A stretch of 64,000 bases of DNA from assembly GCA_015065975.1 (NCBI GenBank), contig SVPG01000011.1:1-64000 (forward strand), written 5' to 3'. Below the pieces are notes generated by a model. That model made no database searches, had not been told where the DNA came from, and saw only the letters and a list, made by a program, of their open reading frames with translations. Below are positions 16,589 through 27,911 of the stretch, one piece after another. The number at the start of each line of letters is the position of its first letter. The first letter of the stretch is position 1. Source of the stretch: Oscillospiraceae bacterium. Its GTDB lineage: Bacteria > Bacillota > Clostridia > Oscillospirales > Acutalibacteraceae. Position numbers and translations under genes: made by a program.

Positions 16589-17473
16589 ATGCCTCAGGAC
16601 ATCCAGTGGTATCCGGGTCATATGACGCGCACAAGGCGTCAGATGGAGGCAAGCCTCAAGCTGGTGGACGCTGTCGCCGAGATAATCGACGCGCGCATAC
16701 CGGTCAGCAGCCGCAACCCCGATATCGATTCTATAACCGCGGGCAAACCGCGTATAATTCTTCTCAACAAGGCCGACTGTGCGGATCAGGCTGCCACAAA
16801 CGAATGGATAAACCATTTTTCCTCCCTCGGCATGAAGGCCATCGCCTGCGACTGCCGAAGCGGCAAGGGACTTGGCAGCTTTGTCCCGACAGTCAAGAAT
16901 ATACTTTCCGACAAGATCGCAGCGTGGGAGAAAAAGGGTATGAAAAACCGTTATCTCAAGCTGATGGTCGTCGGTATTCCGAACGTCGGAAAATCTTCTT
17001 TTATAAACAGAATGTCGAAGACTTCAAAGGCCAAGGTCGCTGACCGTCCCGGCGTTACAAGGGGCAATCAGTGGTTTTCCGTCGGCGGCAATGTCGAGCT
17101 TCTTGACACCCCCGGTGTACTCTGGCCGAAATTTGACGATATTGAGGTCGGTCGGCGTCTCGCATTCACGGGTGCTGTCAAGGATACCGTGCTTGACACG
17201 GAGCAGCTCGCCTGTGAACTGCTTAAAATCATGTCTGCCGAATACGCTGACAGACTGACGGAGCGATACAAGGTTATCCCCGACGAATATGAGCTCCCCG
17301 AGCTTCTGCTCGAGGCTATCGCAAAAAAGCGCGGTATGCTCATCTCGGGCGGTATGCCCGACACCGAGCGTGCAAGCAACATTCTGCTTGACGAGTTCCG
17401 TGCCGGAAAGCTCGGACGAATAACTCTCGAACACGTCTGCTCAAAAGGGACTGAGACTGATGAAAAACTCTGA
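16589..17473 (+). CDS. rbgA: Ribosome biogenesis GTPase RbgA (YlqF)
   Basis: 294 residues starting [19 protein letters not shown]. The GTPase motifs are circularly permuted: the G4 motif LLNKADC comes before the P-loop [14 protein letters not shown], then DRPGVTRG and [10 protein letters not shown]. RbgA is needed for late 50S assembly. The start follows the lepB stop by 1 nt, and the end overlaps rnhB by 14 nt. Confidence 0.96.
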   Translation: MPQDIQWYPGHMTRTRRQMEASLKLVDAVAEIIDARIPVSSRNPDIDSITAGKPRIILLNKADCADQAATNEWINHFSSLGMKAIACDCRSGKGLGSFVPTVKNILSDKIAAWEKKGMKNRYLKLMVVGIPNVGKSSFINRMSKTSKAKVADRPGVTRGNQWFSVGGNVELLDTPGVLWPKFDDIEVGRRLAFTGAVKDTVLDTEQLACELLKIMSAEYADRLTERYKVIPDEYELPELLLEAIAKKRGMLISGGMPDTERASNILLDEFRAGKLGRITLEHVCSKGTETDEKL

Positions 17474-18089
17474 ACCGATCGACTGGCTGCTTTATGAACG
17501 CGCCGCTTATGAAGAGGGATTCCTCTGCGTATGCGGAGTTGACGAGGCAGGACGCGGTCCTCTCGCGGGACCTGTCTGCGCCGCTGCAGTCATTCTCCCG
17601 AAAAACACAATTATCGACGGAAATAACGATTCAAAAAAGCTGACCGAAAAAAAGCGGGAGGCTTTATTTGATATTATAAAGGAGAAAGCCATATCTTACG
17701 GTATAGCTTTCGCGACTCACGAGGAAATCGATGAGATAAACATTCTTCAGGCAACCTATCTTGCCATGCGCCGTGCGGTCGAGCAGCTCAACATTCCGCC
17801 CGATCTTGCCATGATCGACGGCAACAGGATTCCGCCCGACCTCCCCTGCGAGGCTCGCTGCATAATAAAGGGCGACGCGCTTTCTTCATCGATCGCCTGT
17901 GCCTCTGTTCTCGCAAAGGTAACGAGGGACAGATATATGCTCGAAATGAGCAAAAAGTACCCCGAATACAACTTTGCAAAGCACAAGGGCTACGGCACAA
18001 AGGAGCACATCGAGGCTCTCAGAAAGTACGGTATGTGCCCCATTCACAGGCGTTCCTTCCTTAAAAAAATCGAGGGTATCCCCCAATGA
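17460..18089 (+). CDS. rnhB: Ribonuclease HII
   Basis: 209 residues. The catalytic Asp-Glu pair is in [15 protein letters not shown]; further acids are in MIDGNRIPP and [17 protein letters not shown]. It removes single ribonucleotides and RNA-DNA hybrids. The ATG lies within the end of rbgA, and the stop overlaps the start of yraN (ATGA). Confidence 0.96.
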   Translation: MKNSEPIDWLLYERAAYEEGFLCVCGVDEAGRGPLAGPVCAAAVILPKNTIIDGNNDSKKLTEKKREALFDIIKEKAISYGIAFATHEEIDEINILQATYLAMRRAVEQLNIPPDLAMIDGNRIPPDLPCEARCIIKGDALSSSIACASVLAKVTRDRYMLEMSKKYPEYNFAKHKGYGTKEHIEALRKYGMCPIHRRSFLKKIEGIPQ

Positions 18090-18454
18090 ACACATCGGGT
18101 GTATGGGGTGAGGATATCGCCTGCGAGCACATAAAAAACGCAGGCTTTGAAATAATCGCAAGGAACTACACCTCCCGTTACGGGGAAATAGATATCATTG
18201 CAAAGGGCTTCGGATTCATTGTATTTGCCGAGGTCAAGCAGAGAAAATCGGGAGCGATGATAAGCGGTATCGATGCCGTTTCCCGCTCAAAAATGCAGAA
18301 GATCTATCAGACTGCGCTGACATATCTTTCGGAAAACCCGTGCGAGCTGCAGCCGAGATTCGATGTTATCTCGATAGTCGGCAGCAAAAACAATCCCGGG
18401 TCTGTCTGCATACAATGGATTGAAAACGCATTTGACTGCGATTATTTTGCTTGA
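18086..18454 (+). CDS. yraN: YraN family protein (UPF0102, nuclease-like fold)
   Basis: 122 residues with the restriction-endonuclease-like core [29 protein letters not shown] and [10 protein letters not shown]-like FAEVKQRKS. The E-x-D-ExK pattern is intact. Commonly encoded after rnhB; role not established, possibly Holliday-junction or repair related. Confidence 0.93.
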   Translation: MNTSGVWGEDIACEHIKNAGFEIIARNYTSRYGEIDIIAKGFGFIVFAEVKQRKSGAMISGIDAVSRSKMQKIYQTALTYLSENPCELQPRFDVISIVGSKNNPGSVCIQWIENAFDCDYFA

Positions 18455-18471
18455 GTCAGGAATGATTTTTT

Positions 18472-19413
18472 ATGAAATTTTTCGATCTTCATTGTGACAC
18501 GGCTTACGAATGCCGCTGCGTTCTCGGCGGCAGAAATATAAAAGAAGGTGCACATCATCTGTCGCTCGAGCGCGGAAAAAGCCTCGATTCATGGCATCAG
18601 GTGTTCGCCATATTCATGCCCGACGAATTCAGGGGCGCCGATGCCGTCAGACATTACGAGACGGTGCGCGACTATATTTTCAGACAGGAAGAGCTTTTCC
18701 CCGACCGCTTCATCGTCTGCCGCGACAGAGAGAGTTTTCTCTCCGCCGAGCAAAAGGGTGTTTGCGGTGCGATAATGTCGGTCGAAGGCGGCAGTGCCGC
18801 TGCGGGCTCTCTTGAACGGATACGTTCAATGTACGACGACGGCGTGCGTCTTATGACCCTCACCTGGAATGCCGAGAATGAGCTCGGCTGCGGCGTATGG
18901 GCTGACCGCAAGGGCGGGCTGACCGATTTTGGACGACGCGCTGTCGCTCTTATGAACGAGCTTTCCATGGCGGTCGATGTTTCCCATCTTTCCGATGAAG
19001 GTTTTTATGATGTTGCCGAAATATCGGCATCTCCGTTTGTCGCTTCGCACTCCTGCGCAAGAAGGCTGTGCGGTCACAGACGCAATCTGACCGACGAGAT
19101 GTTCTCCGTTATAAACGAACGCGGCGGACTTGTCGGCATAAATTTCTCGCGCGGATTCCTCTGTGAGGATTCGAACACAAAAATCGACGATATCATCCGT
19201 CACACCGAGCATTTTCTTTCGCTCGGCGGCGAAAAGACCGTCTGTCTCGGCTCGGATTTTGACGGCACCGATATGCCCGACGGCGTTTCGGGCGTGGAAT
19301 CAATGGAGAAGCTTTACGAGCTTTTCCTCAGATACAATTATTCTGAGGATACGGTAAGAGATATTTTCTGGGATAACGCTCACCGTTTCTTTCTCAATAA
19401 CATATTCAAATAA
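18472..19413 (+). CDS. Membrane-dipeptidase family protein (peptidase M19)
   Basis: 313 residues. Zinc ligands of renal-dipeptidase-type enzymes are visible: HCDT in FFDLHCDTAYE, the bridging Glu in MSVEGGS, SHS in FVASHSCARRLCGHRRN and GSDFDGTD. These amidohydrolase-fold enzymes cleave dipeptides, including D-containing ones. The gene starts 17 nt after yraN, so it is likely read with that operon. Confidence 0.93.
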   Translation: MKFFDLHCDTAYECRCVLGGRNIKEGAHHLSLERGKSLDSWHQVFAIFMPDEFRGADAVRHYETVRDYIFRQEELFPDRFIVCRDRESFLSAEQKGVCGAIMSVEGGSAAAGSLERIRSMYDDGVRLMTLTWNAENELGCGVWADRKGGLTDFGRRAVALMNELSMAVDVSHLSDEGFYDVAEISASPFVASHSCARRLCGHRRNLTDEMFSVINERGGLVGINFSRGFLCEDSNTKIDDIIRHTEHFLSLGGEKTVCLGSDFDGTDMPDGVSGVESMEKLYELFLRYNYSEDTVRDIFWDNAHRFFLNNIFK

Positions 19414-19451
19414 TTTTCATATGCCGCTTTTGCGGCAGAAAAGAGGTCTGT

Positions 19452-20954
19452 ATGGTTTACACAAGTACGCGTGACAACACTGTCAGAGTTGATTCGGCAA
19501 CCGCCATCATGCGCGGAATTTCTCCCGACGGCGGACTTTATGTACCCGTAGAGCTTCCCAAGCTCTCCTACTCTGAGCTCTGCTCGATGGTCAGCGCCGA
19601 TTATCAGCACAGAGCTGTTGACATTCTCGGCAGATTCCTCACCGATTTCACCGATGAAGAGCTTTCCGAATGTGTTAAAGCCGCTTACGAGGACAAGTTC
19701 GGTTCGGACACCGTCGCTCCCGTTGCATCGATAAACGACGGCCGTTATATTCTCGAACTGTGGCACGGTCCCACCTGCGCCTTCAAGGATATGGCTCTCC
19801 AGCTTCTTCCCCATCTTCTGACACGCTCTGTCAAGAAGTGCGGCGATGACCACGAGATAGTCATTCTTGTTGCAACCTCAGGCGACACGGGCAAGGCTGC
19901 TCTTGAAGGATTTGCAGATGTCCCCGGCACACGCATCATCGTTTTCTATCCCGACGAGGGCGTTTCCAACATTCAGAAGCTTCAGATGACAACTCAGGAA
20001 GGCGACAACGTCGGTGTATGCGCCGTTTGGGGCAACTTCGACGATGCCCAGACAGGTGTCAAGATGATATTCACAAACGACGAGGTCAAGGCTCAGCTTG
20101 AGAAGAACGGCATGGCTTTCTCCTCCGCAAACTCCATAAACTGGGGTCGTCTTGTTCCTCAGATCGTTTATTATTTCTCCGCTTATCTCGATCTTATGCA
20201 GACAGGTGAGATGGACTACGAGGGCGAAGAGATCAACATCGCCGTACCGACAGGAAACTTCGGCAACATTCTCGCCGCCTTCTATGCAAAGATGATGGGA
20301 CTTCCCGTAAAGAAGCTCATCTGCGCTTCCAACGCAAACAACGTCCTGACCGAGTTCCTCACAACGGGCGTTTATGACCGCAACAGAAAGTTCCACACCA
20401 CCATGTCTCCTTCGATGGACATTCTCATTTCCAGCAACCTCGAGCGTCTGCTCTTCCACCTCACCGACGGTGACAGCGCAAGAGTCAAGGGCTGGATGGA
20501 GCAGCTTTCCGCAACAGGACGCTATGAGGTTGACGACGACGTCAAGCAGAAGCTGTTCGACCTCTTCTGGGCAGGCTGCTGTGACGACGGCGAAACCCAG
20601 GCTCAGATAAAGGAGCTTTTCGACGCCGACGGTTACCTGTGCGATACCCATACCGCTGTCGGACTGCACGTTTACACTCAGTACCGCAGCGCAACAGAGG
20701 ATGTAAAGACTCCCGCAGTCATCGCCTCGACCGCAAGCCCCTATAAATTCGCTCCCAGCGTACTCGGCTCGTTCAAGGAGCCCGACAGCGCAAGAAGCGA
20801 ATTTGAGAATATCGACGAGCTTTCCGTTCTCTCCTCCTGCCCTGTCCCCGCACCTCTTGCAGCTCTCGAGAGCAAGAGCGTGAGATTTGACAAGGTGTGC
20901 AAAAAGGAAGATATGACCAAGGCCGTATTCGATATGCTCGGCATTGGAAACTGA
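19452..20954 (+). CDS. thrC: Threonine synthase
   Basis: 500 residues, the long form. The PLP lysine lies in HGPTCAFKDMALQLL; the phosphate loop is VPTGNFGNILAAFYA; LVATSGDTGKAALEGF matches the substrate loop. It converts O-phosphohomoserine to threonine. RBS AAAGAGG is 7 nt upstream. No thrB, hom or T-box leader is adjacent, so it appears to be a separate unit. Confidence 0.96.
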   Translation: MVYTSTRDNTVRVDSATAIMRGISPDGGLYVPVELPKLSYSELCSMVSADYQHRAVDILGRFLTDFTDEELSECVKAAYEDKFGSDTVAPVASINDGRYILELWHGPTCAFKDMALQLLPHLLTRSVKKCGDDHEIVILVATSGDTGKAALEGFADVPGTRIIVFYPDEGVSNIQKLQMTTQEGDNVGVCAVWGNFDDAQTGVKMIFTNDEVKAQLEKNGMAFSSANSINWGRLVPQIVYYFSAYLDLMQTGEMDYEGEEINIAVPTGNFGNILAAFYAKMMGLPVKKLICASNANNVLTEFLTTGVYDRNRKFHTTMSPSMDILISSNLERLLFHLTDGDSARVKGWMEQLSATGRYEVDDDVKQKLFDLFWAGCCDDGETQAQIKELFDADGYLCDTHTAVGLHVYTQYRSATEDVKTPAVIASTASPYKFAPSVLGSFKEPDSARSEFENIDELSVLSSCPVPAPLAALESKSVRFDKVCKKEDMTKAVFDMLGIGN

Positions 20955-20962
20955 CCGAAAGA

Positions 20963-20990
20963 TTAAGGGCGCACTTTCGTGCGCCCTTAA
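20963..20990. terminator. Bidirectional hairpin after thrC
   Basis: Perfect 12-nt arms (20963-20974 and 20979-20990) around TTTC. It lies between convergent thrC and the DUF1540 gene. T runs on either side are weak. Confidence 0.7.
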
Positions 20991-21005
20991 AATACTATAT
21001 GCGGC

Positions 21006-21182
21006 TCAGCCCTGCAGCTTGAAGGTGGAGCAGAGTGTCTCGTCCTTGCTGACAGCATCGCTCGACTTTACCTCGATGTGACCTGCGTGGCAGGTGTTGT
21101 GCTCACCGTGATAAACGCAGTTCTCAACCTCGCACTTGATATTGTTTATGCAGCCGCAATCCATTTTGTTCTCTGAGGTCAT
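21006..21182 (-). CDS. DUF1540 small cysteine-rich protein
   Basis: 58 residues, with AAGGAG 8 nt before the ATG. Eight Cys and four His are spaced as in DUF1540: CGCINNIKC, CVYHGEHNTCHAGHIEV, ending ETLCSTFKLQ. The pattern suggests metal binding. These small proteins are common in sporulating clostridia and bacilli, with unknown function. It is transcribed away from the phosphoesterase gene, sharing a 119-nt region with it. Confidence 0.85.
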   Translation of the reverse strand: MTSENKMDCGCINNIKCEVENCVYHGEHNTCHAGHIEVKSSDAVSKDETLCSTFKLQG

Positions 21183-21301
21183 TTGTCTGTCTCCTTTTCT
21201 TATTTGATGGACAAGCTTTCACAAAATGAAAGCATTTATATCTTTGACCGATATTTCTTGATTATTCAGCGTATCTGCACGGAAAGGAGCGATTTGCGCT
21301 T

Positions 21302-21988
21302 ATGGCACTTTTTGCTGTCGGAGACCTGCATCTCTCTCTCGGCGCCGATAAACCGATGGATATTTTCGGCGGCTGGAAAGACTACGTCTCCCGTATCGAG
21401 AATAACTGGCGCCGCATCGTCTCCGACAAGGACACCGTTGTCATATGCGGCGACGTTTCGTGGGCGATGAAGCTGGAAAACACCGCCGAGGATTTCCGTT
21501 TTATCGATTCTCTTCCGGGAAGGAAAATAATCCTCAAGGGCAACCACGATTACTGGTGGAATACGGCAAAAAAAATGAACGCCTATCTTGCGGACGGCGG
21601 TTTTTCGACACTCAATATTCTTCACAACAATTTCTACACCTACGGCGATTATGCGATATGCGGCTCACGCGGGTGGTCATACGACTGCCCTCAGAGCGAA
21701 AAGACTATCCTTCTGCGCGAATGCGGAAGGCTCAGAATGTCGCTCGACTCGGCGGCGCAGTCGGGTCTCGAGCCGCTCGTTTTTCTCCATTACCCTCCCG
21801 TTTACGGCGATTATCGCTGCGACGAGATAATGGACGTGCTTCACGAATACAACATAAAGCTGTGCTGTTACGGTCATCTTCACGGACCTTCGCATACACG
21901 TGCTCTGACGGGTGATGTCGAGGGAATAAACATGAAGCTGGTCGCCTGCGATTATACGGGTTTTATGCCCGTACTTATCTCGGGATAA
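21302..21988 (+). CDS. Calcineurin-like metallophosphoesterase
   Basis: 228 residues. All metal-binding boxes are visible: VGDLHLSL, CGDVSWAM, KGNHDYWW and YGHLHGP. The family includes nucleases, phosphodiesterases and phosphatases; substrate unknown. An AAAGGAG lies about 13 nt before the ATG, so the start is a little weak. Confidence 0.9.
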   Translation: MALFAVGDLHLSLGADKPMDIFGGWKDYVSRIENNWRRIVSDKDTVVICGDVSWAMKLENTAEDFRFIDSLPGRKIILKGNHDYWWNTAKKMNAYLADGGFSTLNILHNNFYTYGDYAICGSRGWSYDCPQSEKTILLRECGRLRMSLDSAAQSGLEPLVFLHYPPVYGDYRCDEIMDVLHEYNIKLCCYGHLHGPSHTRALTGDVEGINMKLVACDYTGFMPVLISG

Positions 21989-22015
21989 TTATTTGCATTA
22001 TAGTTCAAAAAACTC

Positions 22016-22044
22016 TTTCAATTTTTTCATATATATGATATAAT
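22016..22044 (+). promoter_or_regulatory. Probable tig promoter
   Basis: A perfect -10 TATAAT (22039-22044) with a weak -35 TTTCAA (22016-22021) and 17-nt spacer, 53 nt ahead of tig. Confidence 0.5.
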
Positions 22045-22096
22045 TGCAAGGTATGTTTATATCAAATTGATTTGATGAAAGGAAAGGTAAAAAATT

Positions 22097-23386
22097 ATGA
22101 AACTTATTTCCTGCACTGAGGAAAGCGCAAACAGACGCAAGCTTGAGATCGAGGTCGACGCTGAGACCTTCAAGGCTGCTTACAACAAAGTCTTTGCAAA
22201 GCAGACCGCAAAGCTGACAGTTCCCGGCTTCCGTAAGGGCAAGGCTCCCAAGGCTCTTATTGAGAAGATGTACGGCAAAGAGGCATTCTATGAGGATGCT
22301 GTAAACGAAGTTTATCCCGAGGCTCTTGAGTGGGCTATCAAAGAGGGAGGTCTCGCTTATGTTGACGATAAGATCGATCTCGACGTTTCCAAGGTCGACG
22401 AGGAGGGTCTTGTTTTCTCCGCTGTTATCACAGTAAAGCCCGAGGTCAAGATCGAAGGCTACAAGGGTCTCAAGGCTGAGCGTCCCTGCGTCAACGTTTC
22501 CGACGAGGACGTTATGAAGGACATCGACGCTACCCGTGACCGCAACGCACGCACTGTTGCAGTTTCCGACAGAGCTCTTGAGAACGGCGATATCGCTGTA
22601 TTCGATTTCGAAGGCTTTGTTGACGGCGTTCCCTTCGAGGGCGGCAAGGCTGAGAAGTACACCCTCACAATCGGTTCCGGCCAGTTCATCCCCGGTTTCG
22701 AGGAGCAGATGGTCGGTCACAGCATCGACGAGGAGTTCGACGTAAACGTCACCTTCCCCGAGGAGTATCATGCAGAAGAGCTCAAGGGCAAGGAAGCTGT
22801 TTTCAAGATCAAGCTTTATGAGATCAAGGTCAGAGAGCTTCCCGAGCTCGACGACGAGTTCGTAAAGGACATCAGCGAGTTCGACACAGTCGACGAGTAC
22901 AAGGCTGACGTCAAGGCTCAGCTCGAGAAGAAGGCTGCCGAGAAGGCAGAGGACGCTGTCGGCGAGAACCTCACCGAGCAGCTCATCGGTCTCGTCGAGG
23001 CTGACATTCCCGAGGCAATGTTCACCAACAGAGTTGACGACAACATCCGCGATTTCGCATACAGACTCCAGTCCCAGGGTCTCAGACTCGAGGACTACCT
23101 CATGTACACCGGCGGCTCCATCGACGCTCTCCGTGAGTCCATGAGAGGTCAGGCTGAAAACCAGGTCAAGCTCCGCCTCGGTCTTGAGAAGATCGTTGAG
23201 CTCGAGGGCATCGAGGTTTCCGACGAGGAGCTCGACGAGGAGTTCGCAAAGCTTGCCGAGCAGTATCAGATGGACGTTGCAGCTGTCAAGAGCGCTATCC
23301 CCGTTGACGGTCTCAAGGGCGATCTTGCAGTCGACAAGGCTATCAAGTTCGTGCGTGAAAATGCCGAAATTTCGGATTGCGAGTAA
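22097..23386 (+). CDS. tig: Trigger factor
   Basis: 429 residues. The ribosome-binding tail has the GFRKGKAP signature (VPGFRKGKAPKALIEKMYG). The FKBP-type isomerase domain is near residues 155-240 (ENGDIAVFDFEGFVDGVPFE, FIPGFEEQMVG). The C-terminal domain is helical. It is the first chaperone to meet nascent chains. RBS AAAGG. It starts the tig-clpP-clpX-lon-ysxC block. Confidence 0.97.
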   Translation: MKLISCTEESANRRKLEIEVDAETFKAAYNKVFAKQTAKLTVPGFRKGKAPKALIEKMYGKEAFYEDAVNEVYPEALEWAIKEGGLAYVDDKIDLDVSKVDEEGLVFSAVITVKPEVKIEGYKGLKAERPCVNVSDEDVMKDIDATRDRNARTVAVSDRALENGDIAVFDFEGFVDGVPFEGGKAEKYTLTIGSGQFIPGFEEQMVGHSIDEEFDVNVTFPEEYHAEELKGKEAVFKIKLYEIKVRELPELDDEFVKDISEFDTVDEYKADVKAQLEKKAAEKAEDAVGENLTEQLIGLVEADIPEAMFTNRVDDNIRDFAYRLQSQGLRLEDYLMYTGGSIDALRESMRGQAENQVKLRLGLEKIVELEGIEVSDEELDEEFAKLAEQYQMDVAAVKSAIPVDGLKGDLAVDKAIKFVRENAEISDCE

Positions 23387-23462
23387 GGTTTTCGCTTCTT
23401 TCATACATCCGCTCATATTAGCTCAATAATTCGATATATTATATTCCGGAGGTGTATTTTCA

Positions 23463-24044
23463 ATGAGTTTGGTACCGGTAGTAGTTGAACAGACCAACAG
23501 GGGCGAGCGCTCCTATGACATCTTTTCAAGATTGCTCAATGACCGTATCATCTTCCTCTCCGAGGAGGTCAATGATACCACCGCAAGTCTTGTAATCGCT
23601 CAGCTTCTCTATCTTGAGAGCCAGGATCCCAAAAAGGATATCAGCCTTTATATCAACAGCCCGGGCGGTTCCGTTACCGCAGGTCTCGGCATTTACGACA
23701 CCATGAACTACATCAAGTGCGATGTTTCCACCATCTGTGTCGGTATGGCTGCAAGTATGGGCGCTTTCCTTCTCGCAGCAGGTACAAAGGGCAAGAGATA
23801 TGCTCTTCCCAACAGCGAGATCATGATCCATCAGCCGCTCGGCGGCACAAAGGGTCAGGCAACCGATATCGAGATTCAGGCAAATCAGATTCTCAAGCTG
23901 AAGAAGAAGCTCAATACCATGCTTGCCGATGCAACCGGAAGACCTCTTGATGAGGTTTCTCGCGACACTGAGCGCGACAACTATATGACCGCCGAAGAGG
24001 CCGCCGCATACGGACTGGTCGATAAGGTCATCTACAAAAGATAA
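23463..24044 (+). CDS. clpP: ATP-dependent Clp protease proteolytic subunit ClpP
   Basis: 193 residues with the canonical triad at canonical numbers: Ser98 in GMAASMGAF, His123 in MIHQPLGG and Asp172 in RDTERDNYM. ClpP forms a double heptamer that degrades substrates delivered by ClpX, encoded 18 nt downstream. GGAGGTG is upstream. No CtsR-like direct repeat is evident. Confidence 0.98.
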   Translation: MSLVPVVVEQTNRGERSYDIFSRLLNDRIIFLSEEVNDTTASLVIAQLLYLESQDPKKDISLYINSPGGSVTAGLGIYDTMNYIKCDVSTICVGMAASMGAFLLAAGTKGKRYALPNSEIMIHQPLGGTKGQATDIEIQANQILKLKKKLNTMLADATGRPLDEVSRDTERDNYMTAEEAAAYGLVDKVIYKR

Positions 24045-24062
24045 CTTAGGAACGGTGGTATA

Positions 24063-25370
24063 ATGTCACAAAACAATCCGCAGGATCCTTCCTATCGCTG
24101 CTCCTTCTGCCGCAAATCGGAGGACGAGGTCGTCCGCCTTTTTGCCGGCAACGGAGTGTATATCTGCGATGAGTGCATAGAACTGTGCTACAACATCGTA
24201 AACGAGGGCGGCAGTATCCAGAAAAAACGCACAAGAGCCGCCGTCAAAAAGCTCCCGAAGCCCATGGAGATCAAGGAGCATCTCGATCAGTATGTCATAG
24301 GACAGGACGATGCAAAGGTCGCTCTTTCCGTCGCTGTTTACAACCATTACAAGCGTATAAACAGCCTCGCTGCGAAGAGTGATATAGAACTTCAGAAGAG
24401 CAACATTCTTCTTCTCGGTCCGACGGGTGTCGGAAAGACATTTCTCGCCCAGACCCTCGCAAAGATTCTTGATGTTCCGTTTGCAATCGCTGATGCAACC
24501 ACTCTCACCGAGGCAGGTTATGTCGGCGAGGACGTCGAGAATATCCTTCTCCGTCTCATTCAGGCGGCCGACTGGGATATCGAGCGTGCGGAGCGAGGCA
24601 TAATCTACGTTGACGAGATCGATAAGATCGCGAGAAAATCGGAAAATCCCTCTATCACCCGCGACGTTTCCGGCGAGGGTGTTCAGCAGGCACTTCTGAA
24701 GATTCTCGAGGGTACGGTTTCCAACGTTCCTCCTCAGGGCGGACGCAAACACCCCCAGCAGGAGTTCATTCAGATCGACACCACAAACATTCTTTTCATA
24801 TGCGGCGGTGCTTTCGACGGCATTGAAAAGATAATCGAAAAGCGTGTCGGAAATTCCTCTCTCGGCTTCGGCGCCGAGATCCATTCAAAAGAGGATTTTG
24901 AATACAGCGCACTTATCAGTCAGGCCATACCTCAGGATCTCGTCCGATTCGGTCTTATCCCCGAAATCGTCGGACGTCTGCCGGTATTTACCGCTCTTGA
25001 AGCACTCGACTGCGACGCGCTCGTAAAAATAATGACCGAGCCGAAAAACTCCATACTCAAACAGTATGCCGCACTTTTCGAGCTTGATAACGTGGAGCTC
25101 ACCTTTGAGCCTGACGCGCTTCGCGCCATCGCTCAGAAGGCTCTCGATCAGAAGACAGGCGCAAGAGGTCTGCGCGGAGTTATCGAGACCATACTCACAC
25201 CGCTTATGTTCTCGATCCCCTCTGACCCCGCCGTCTCGAAGGTGATAATCACCCTCGGCAGCGTCGATGGCACGTCGCTCCCCATTCTCGAGAGACGTGA
25301 TGCGGACGCAGTCTCCGGCGGCAGCCGCAAAAACCAGTCCTCCGCAGGAGATAAAAAGCGCATAGGTTAA
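24063..25370 (+). CDS. clpX: ATP-dependent Clp protease ATP-binding subunit ClpX
   Basis: 435 residues. An N-terminal zinc-binding domain uses C13, C16, C35 and C38. The AAA+ core has [15 protein letters not shown] (Walker A), [11 protein letters not shown] (Walker B) and sensor-2 in [12 protein letters not shown]. It unfolds substrates and feeds them to ClpP. Confidence 0.98.
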   Translation: MSQNNPQDPSYRCSFCRKSEDEVVRLFAGNGVYICDECIELCYNIVNEGGSIQKKRTRAAVKKLPKPMEIKEHLDQYVIGQDDAKVALSVAVYNHYKRINSLAAKSDIELQKSNILLLGPTGVGKTFLAQTLAKILDVPFAIADATTLTEAGYVGEDVENILLRLIQAADWDIERAERGIIYVDEIDKIARKSENPSITRDVSGEGVQQALLKILEGTVSNVPPQGGRKHPQQEFIQIDTTNILFICGGAFDGIEKIIEKRVGNSSLGFGAEIHSKEDFEYSALISQAIPQDLVRFGLIPEIVGRLPVFTALEALDCDALVKIMTEPKNSILKQYAALFELDNVELTFEPDALRAIAQKALDQKTGARGLRGVIETILTPLMFSIPSDPAVSKVIITLGSVDGTSLPILERRDADAVSGGSRKNQSSAGDKKRIG

Positions 25371-25463
25371 AGAAGAATATAAGGGTGAGCAGAAATGTTC
25401 GCCCTTATAATGCATTTACACAGGCGTTACCCGCCACGGCAAAGAAAGGCTTTTTATATTAAG

Positions 25464-27911
25464 ATGAACGATAATTCCAGAAAAGATATGCTGCCTGTCG
25501 TTGTTCTGCGCGAAACGGTTCTTTTCCCGCACATAACCCAGCAGCTTGATATAGTCCGCAAACGCTCTCTCGCCGCGGTGAGAAGCGCTCTTGCAAGCGG
25601 ACAGAATGTTATGGTCGTGATGCAGCGCGAGCCAACCGACGACGAGCCCGACATCATCGACATACATACCTTCGGCGTTATAGCCACAATCCGTCAGGTG
25701 CTCAAGCACCCGACCTCCGATTCGATGCGTATTCACGTCGAATGTCATTGCCGTGCAAAGCTCGACACCGCTGTCGAGAAGGACGGTATGATAATGGCTA
25801 TCGTCTCGAAGGAGGACGAAAAAGAAATTGAACATTCCGCTTTCAGACGCGCTCTTGTGCGTTCGCTCCGCGATGTTTCAAAGCAGTATTTCCATCTCAG
25901 CGGCATCAAATCCAATCCCGGATTTTTCGATCTTCTCGCCGACACGCACGACATCGGCGAACTGACCGATGTCATAGCTCACACCTCGTCGCTCAGCGGT
26001 GAAAACAAGCAGAAGCTCCTTGAAGAGACCGATCATCAGGATCGCTGCGAGCTTCTCATCGCCCTTCTTCACACAGAGCTTGAACTGCTCCGTCTTCAGA
26101 AGGATATTGAAGCCAAGGTTCAGCAGAATATCGACAAGGGACAGAAGGATTACTATCTGCGCGAACAGCTCAAGGTCATAAGCGAGCAGCTCGGAGACGG
26201 TGATTCTCCTCTCGAAGAATCGGAAGAATACCGCAAAAAGATAGAGGAAGCAAAATTGCCCGAAGAGATAAGCGAGGCCCTTCTTGCTGTATGCAAAAAG
26301 CTTGCAAAGCTCCCTCAGGGCTCTCACGAAGCGGCAGTCGAGCGCAACTACCTCGACACCTGCCTCGCTCTTCCGTGGAACAAAATGTCCGACGAGCAGG
26401 CCGATGTCGCAAACGCCGCAAAGGTTCTCGACCGCGATCACTACGGCATGGAAAAGGTAAAGGAACGCATACTCGAGTTTATCGCCGTGCGTTCTCTCGC
26501 GCCCGATATCAAGGGGCAGATCATCTGTCTTGTCGGTCCTCCGGGCGTCGGAAAGACCTCGATTGCAAGATCGGTCGCCGAAGCGCTCGGCAGAAAATAT
26601 GTCCGTGTTTCTCTCGGCGGCGTTCACGACGAGGCCGATATCCGCGGTCACAGAAAGACATATATCGGCGCAATGCCGGGCAGAATATCACACGCGCTCA
26701 AGCTCGCGGGAACTTCAAATCCGCTCATTCTTCTCGACGAGATAGACAAGCTTGCAAGTGATTTCAGAGGCGATCCGACCTCCGCACTGCTCGAGGTTCT
26801 CGACCCGGAACAGAATTCCACTTTCCACGATCATTATATCGATCTTCCCATCGACCTCAGTCAGGTCATGTTCATAACCACGGCGAATGACTTTTCCCGT
26901 ATTCCGGGACCGCTCACCGACCGTATGGAGGTCATCGAGCTGCCCAGCTATACCCTTGAGGAAAAGGTCAACATCGCAAAGAAGCATCTTCTCAAAAAGC
27001 AGCTCACCCGCCACGGACTGTCAGGCAAGACGATGCGCGTTTCGTCGAAAGCGCTTGTCACACTTATCGACGGCTACACAAGAGAAGCGGGCGTTCGCTC
27101 GCTCGAGCGCGAGATTGCTTCCCTCTGCCGCAAGGCTGCAAAGATGATCGCATCGGGAGAGGCTGCCAGAGTTTCCATTACCGACAAGAACATTCCCGAT
27201 TTCCTCGGTCCGATAAAGTACAAGAGAGATCAGCCCGATAAAAAGCCCGCTCCGGGTCTTGCCAACGGTCTTGCGTGGACAAGCGTAGGCGGAACAATGC
27301 TCGAGATCGAAACGGCTATCCTTGAAGGAAGCGGCAAAATCGAGCTCACGGGTTCTCTCGGCGATGTCATGAAGGAATCTGCGCACGCTGCTATAAGCTA
27401 TATCAGAATGCGTGCAGCCGACTGGGGTATTGACCCGACCTTCTATAAGACCAAGGATATCCACATTCATATCCCCGAGGGTGCTACCCCGAAGGACGGC
27501 CCTTCGGCAGGTATCACGCTTGCAACCGCAATAATCTCCGCTCTCACAGGAGCACCCGTACGCGGCGACGTTGCCATGACTGGTGAGATAACCCTGCGCG
27601 GCAGAGTGCTCGCAATCGGAGGACTTCGTGAAAAGTCCATGGCGGCATACGTTGCGGGAATAAAGAAGGTCATTATTCCGAAGGACAATTATCCCGAGGT
27701 ATCGCAGCTTTGCGATGCTGTCAGAGAAAACGTCGAATTTGTCGCAGCGGAAAAGCTTGACGAGGTTCTCGCTCACGCACTGACATATATCCCCGCTGCA
27801 AGCAGCACAGACAGAAAAGAAGAAACAGCCGTGAAGAAGGCTGAGCTCCCGAAGCTCCCCTTCGTTCACAAAATCGGAGGTAAAAATGAAGCTGGAGAAG
27901 GCCTCGTTTGA
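25464..27911 (+). CDS. lon: ATP-dependent Lon protease
   Basis: 815 residues from ATG 25464, which gives the family N-terminus ([20 protein letters not shown] after nine residues). The frame is open back to 25395 but the extra residues are unlike Lon. LonA order: substrate-binding domain, coiled coil, AAA+ with [13 protein letters not shown], and protease domain with Ser681 in PKDGPSAG and Lys724 in LREKSMAA, spaced as in E. coli Lon. Its last 26 nt overlap ysxC. The RBS is weak (GAAAGG 14 nt away), so translation may be low or the start may differ. Confidence 0.95.
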   Translation: MNDNSRKDMLPVVVLRETVLFPHITQQLDIVRKRSLAAVRSALASGQNVMVVMQREPTDDEPDIIDIHTFGVIATIRQVLKHPTSDSMRIHVECHCRAKLDTAVEKDGMIMAIVSKEDEKEIEHSAFRRALVRSLRDVSKQYFHLSGIKSNPGFFDLLADTHDIGELTDVIAHTSSLSGENKQKLLEETDHQDRCELLIALLHTELELLRLQKDIEAKVQQNIDKGQKDYYLREQLKVISEQLGDGDSPLEESEEYRKKIEEAKLPEEISEALLAVCKKLAKLPQGSHEAAVERNYLDTCLALPWNKMSDEQADVANAAKVLDRDHYGMEKVKERILEFIAVRSLAPDIKGQIICLVGPPGVGKTSIARSVAEALGRKYVRVSLGGVHDEADIRGHRKTYIGAMPGRISHALKLAGTSNPLILLDEIDKLASDFRGDPTSALLEVLDPEQNSTFHDHYIDLPIDLSQVMFITTANDFSRIPGPLTDRMEVIELPSYTLEEKVNIAKKHLLKKQLTRHGLSGKTMRVSSKALVTLIDGYTREAGVRSLEREIASLCRKAAKMIASGEAARVSITDKNIPDFLGPIKYKRDQPDKKPAPGLANGLAWTSVGGTMLEIETAILEGSGKIELTGSLGDVMKESAHAAISYIRMRAADWGIDPTFYKTKDIHIHIPEGATPKDGPSAGITLATAIISALTGAPVRGDVAMTGEITLRGRVLAIGGLREKSMAAYVAGIKKVIIPKDNYPEVSQLCDAVRENVEFVAAEKLDEVLAHALTYIPAASSTDRKEETAVKKAELPKLPFVHKIGGKNEAGEGLV

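Noticed and set aside
19414-19451. T-box or threonine attenuator before thrC
   Set aside because: Only 38 nt lie between the dipeptidase and thrC, too short for a T-box.
25395-25463. N-terminal extension of Lon by 23 residues
   Set aside because: The extra residues (HRRYPPRQRKAFYIK) do not resemble Lon, and the ATG at 25464 gives the family N-terminus, though its RBS is weak.
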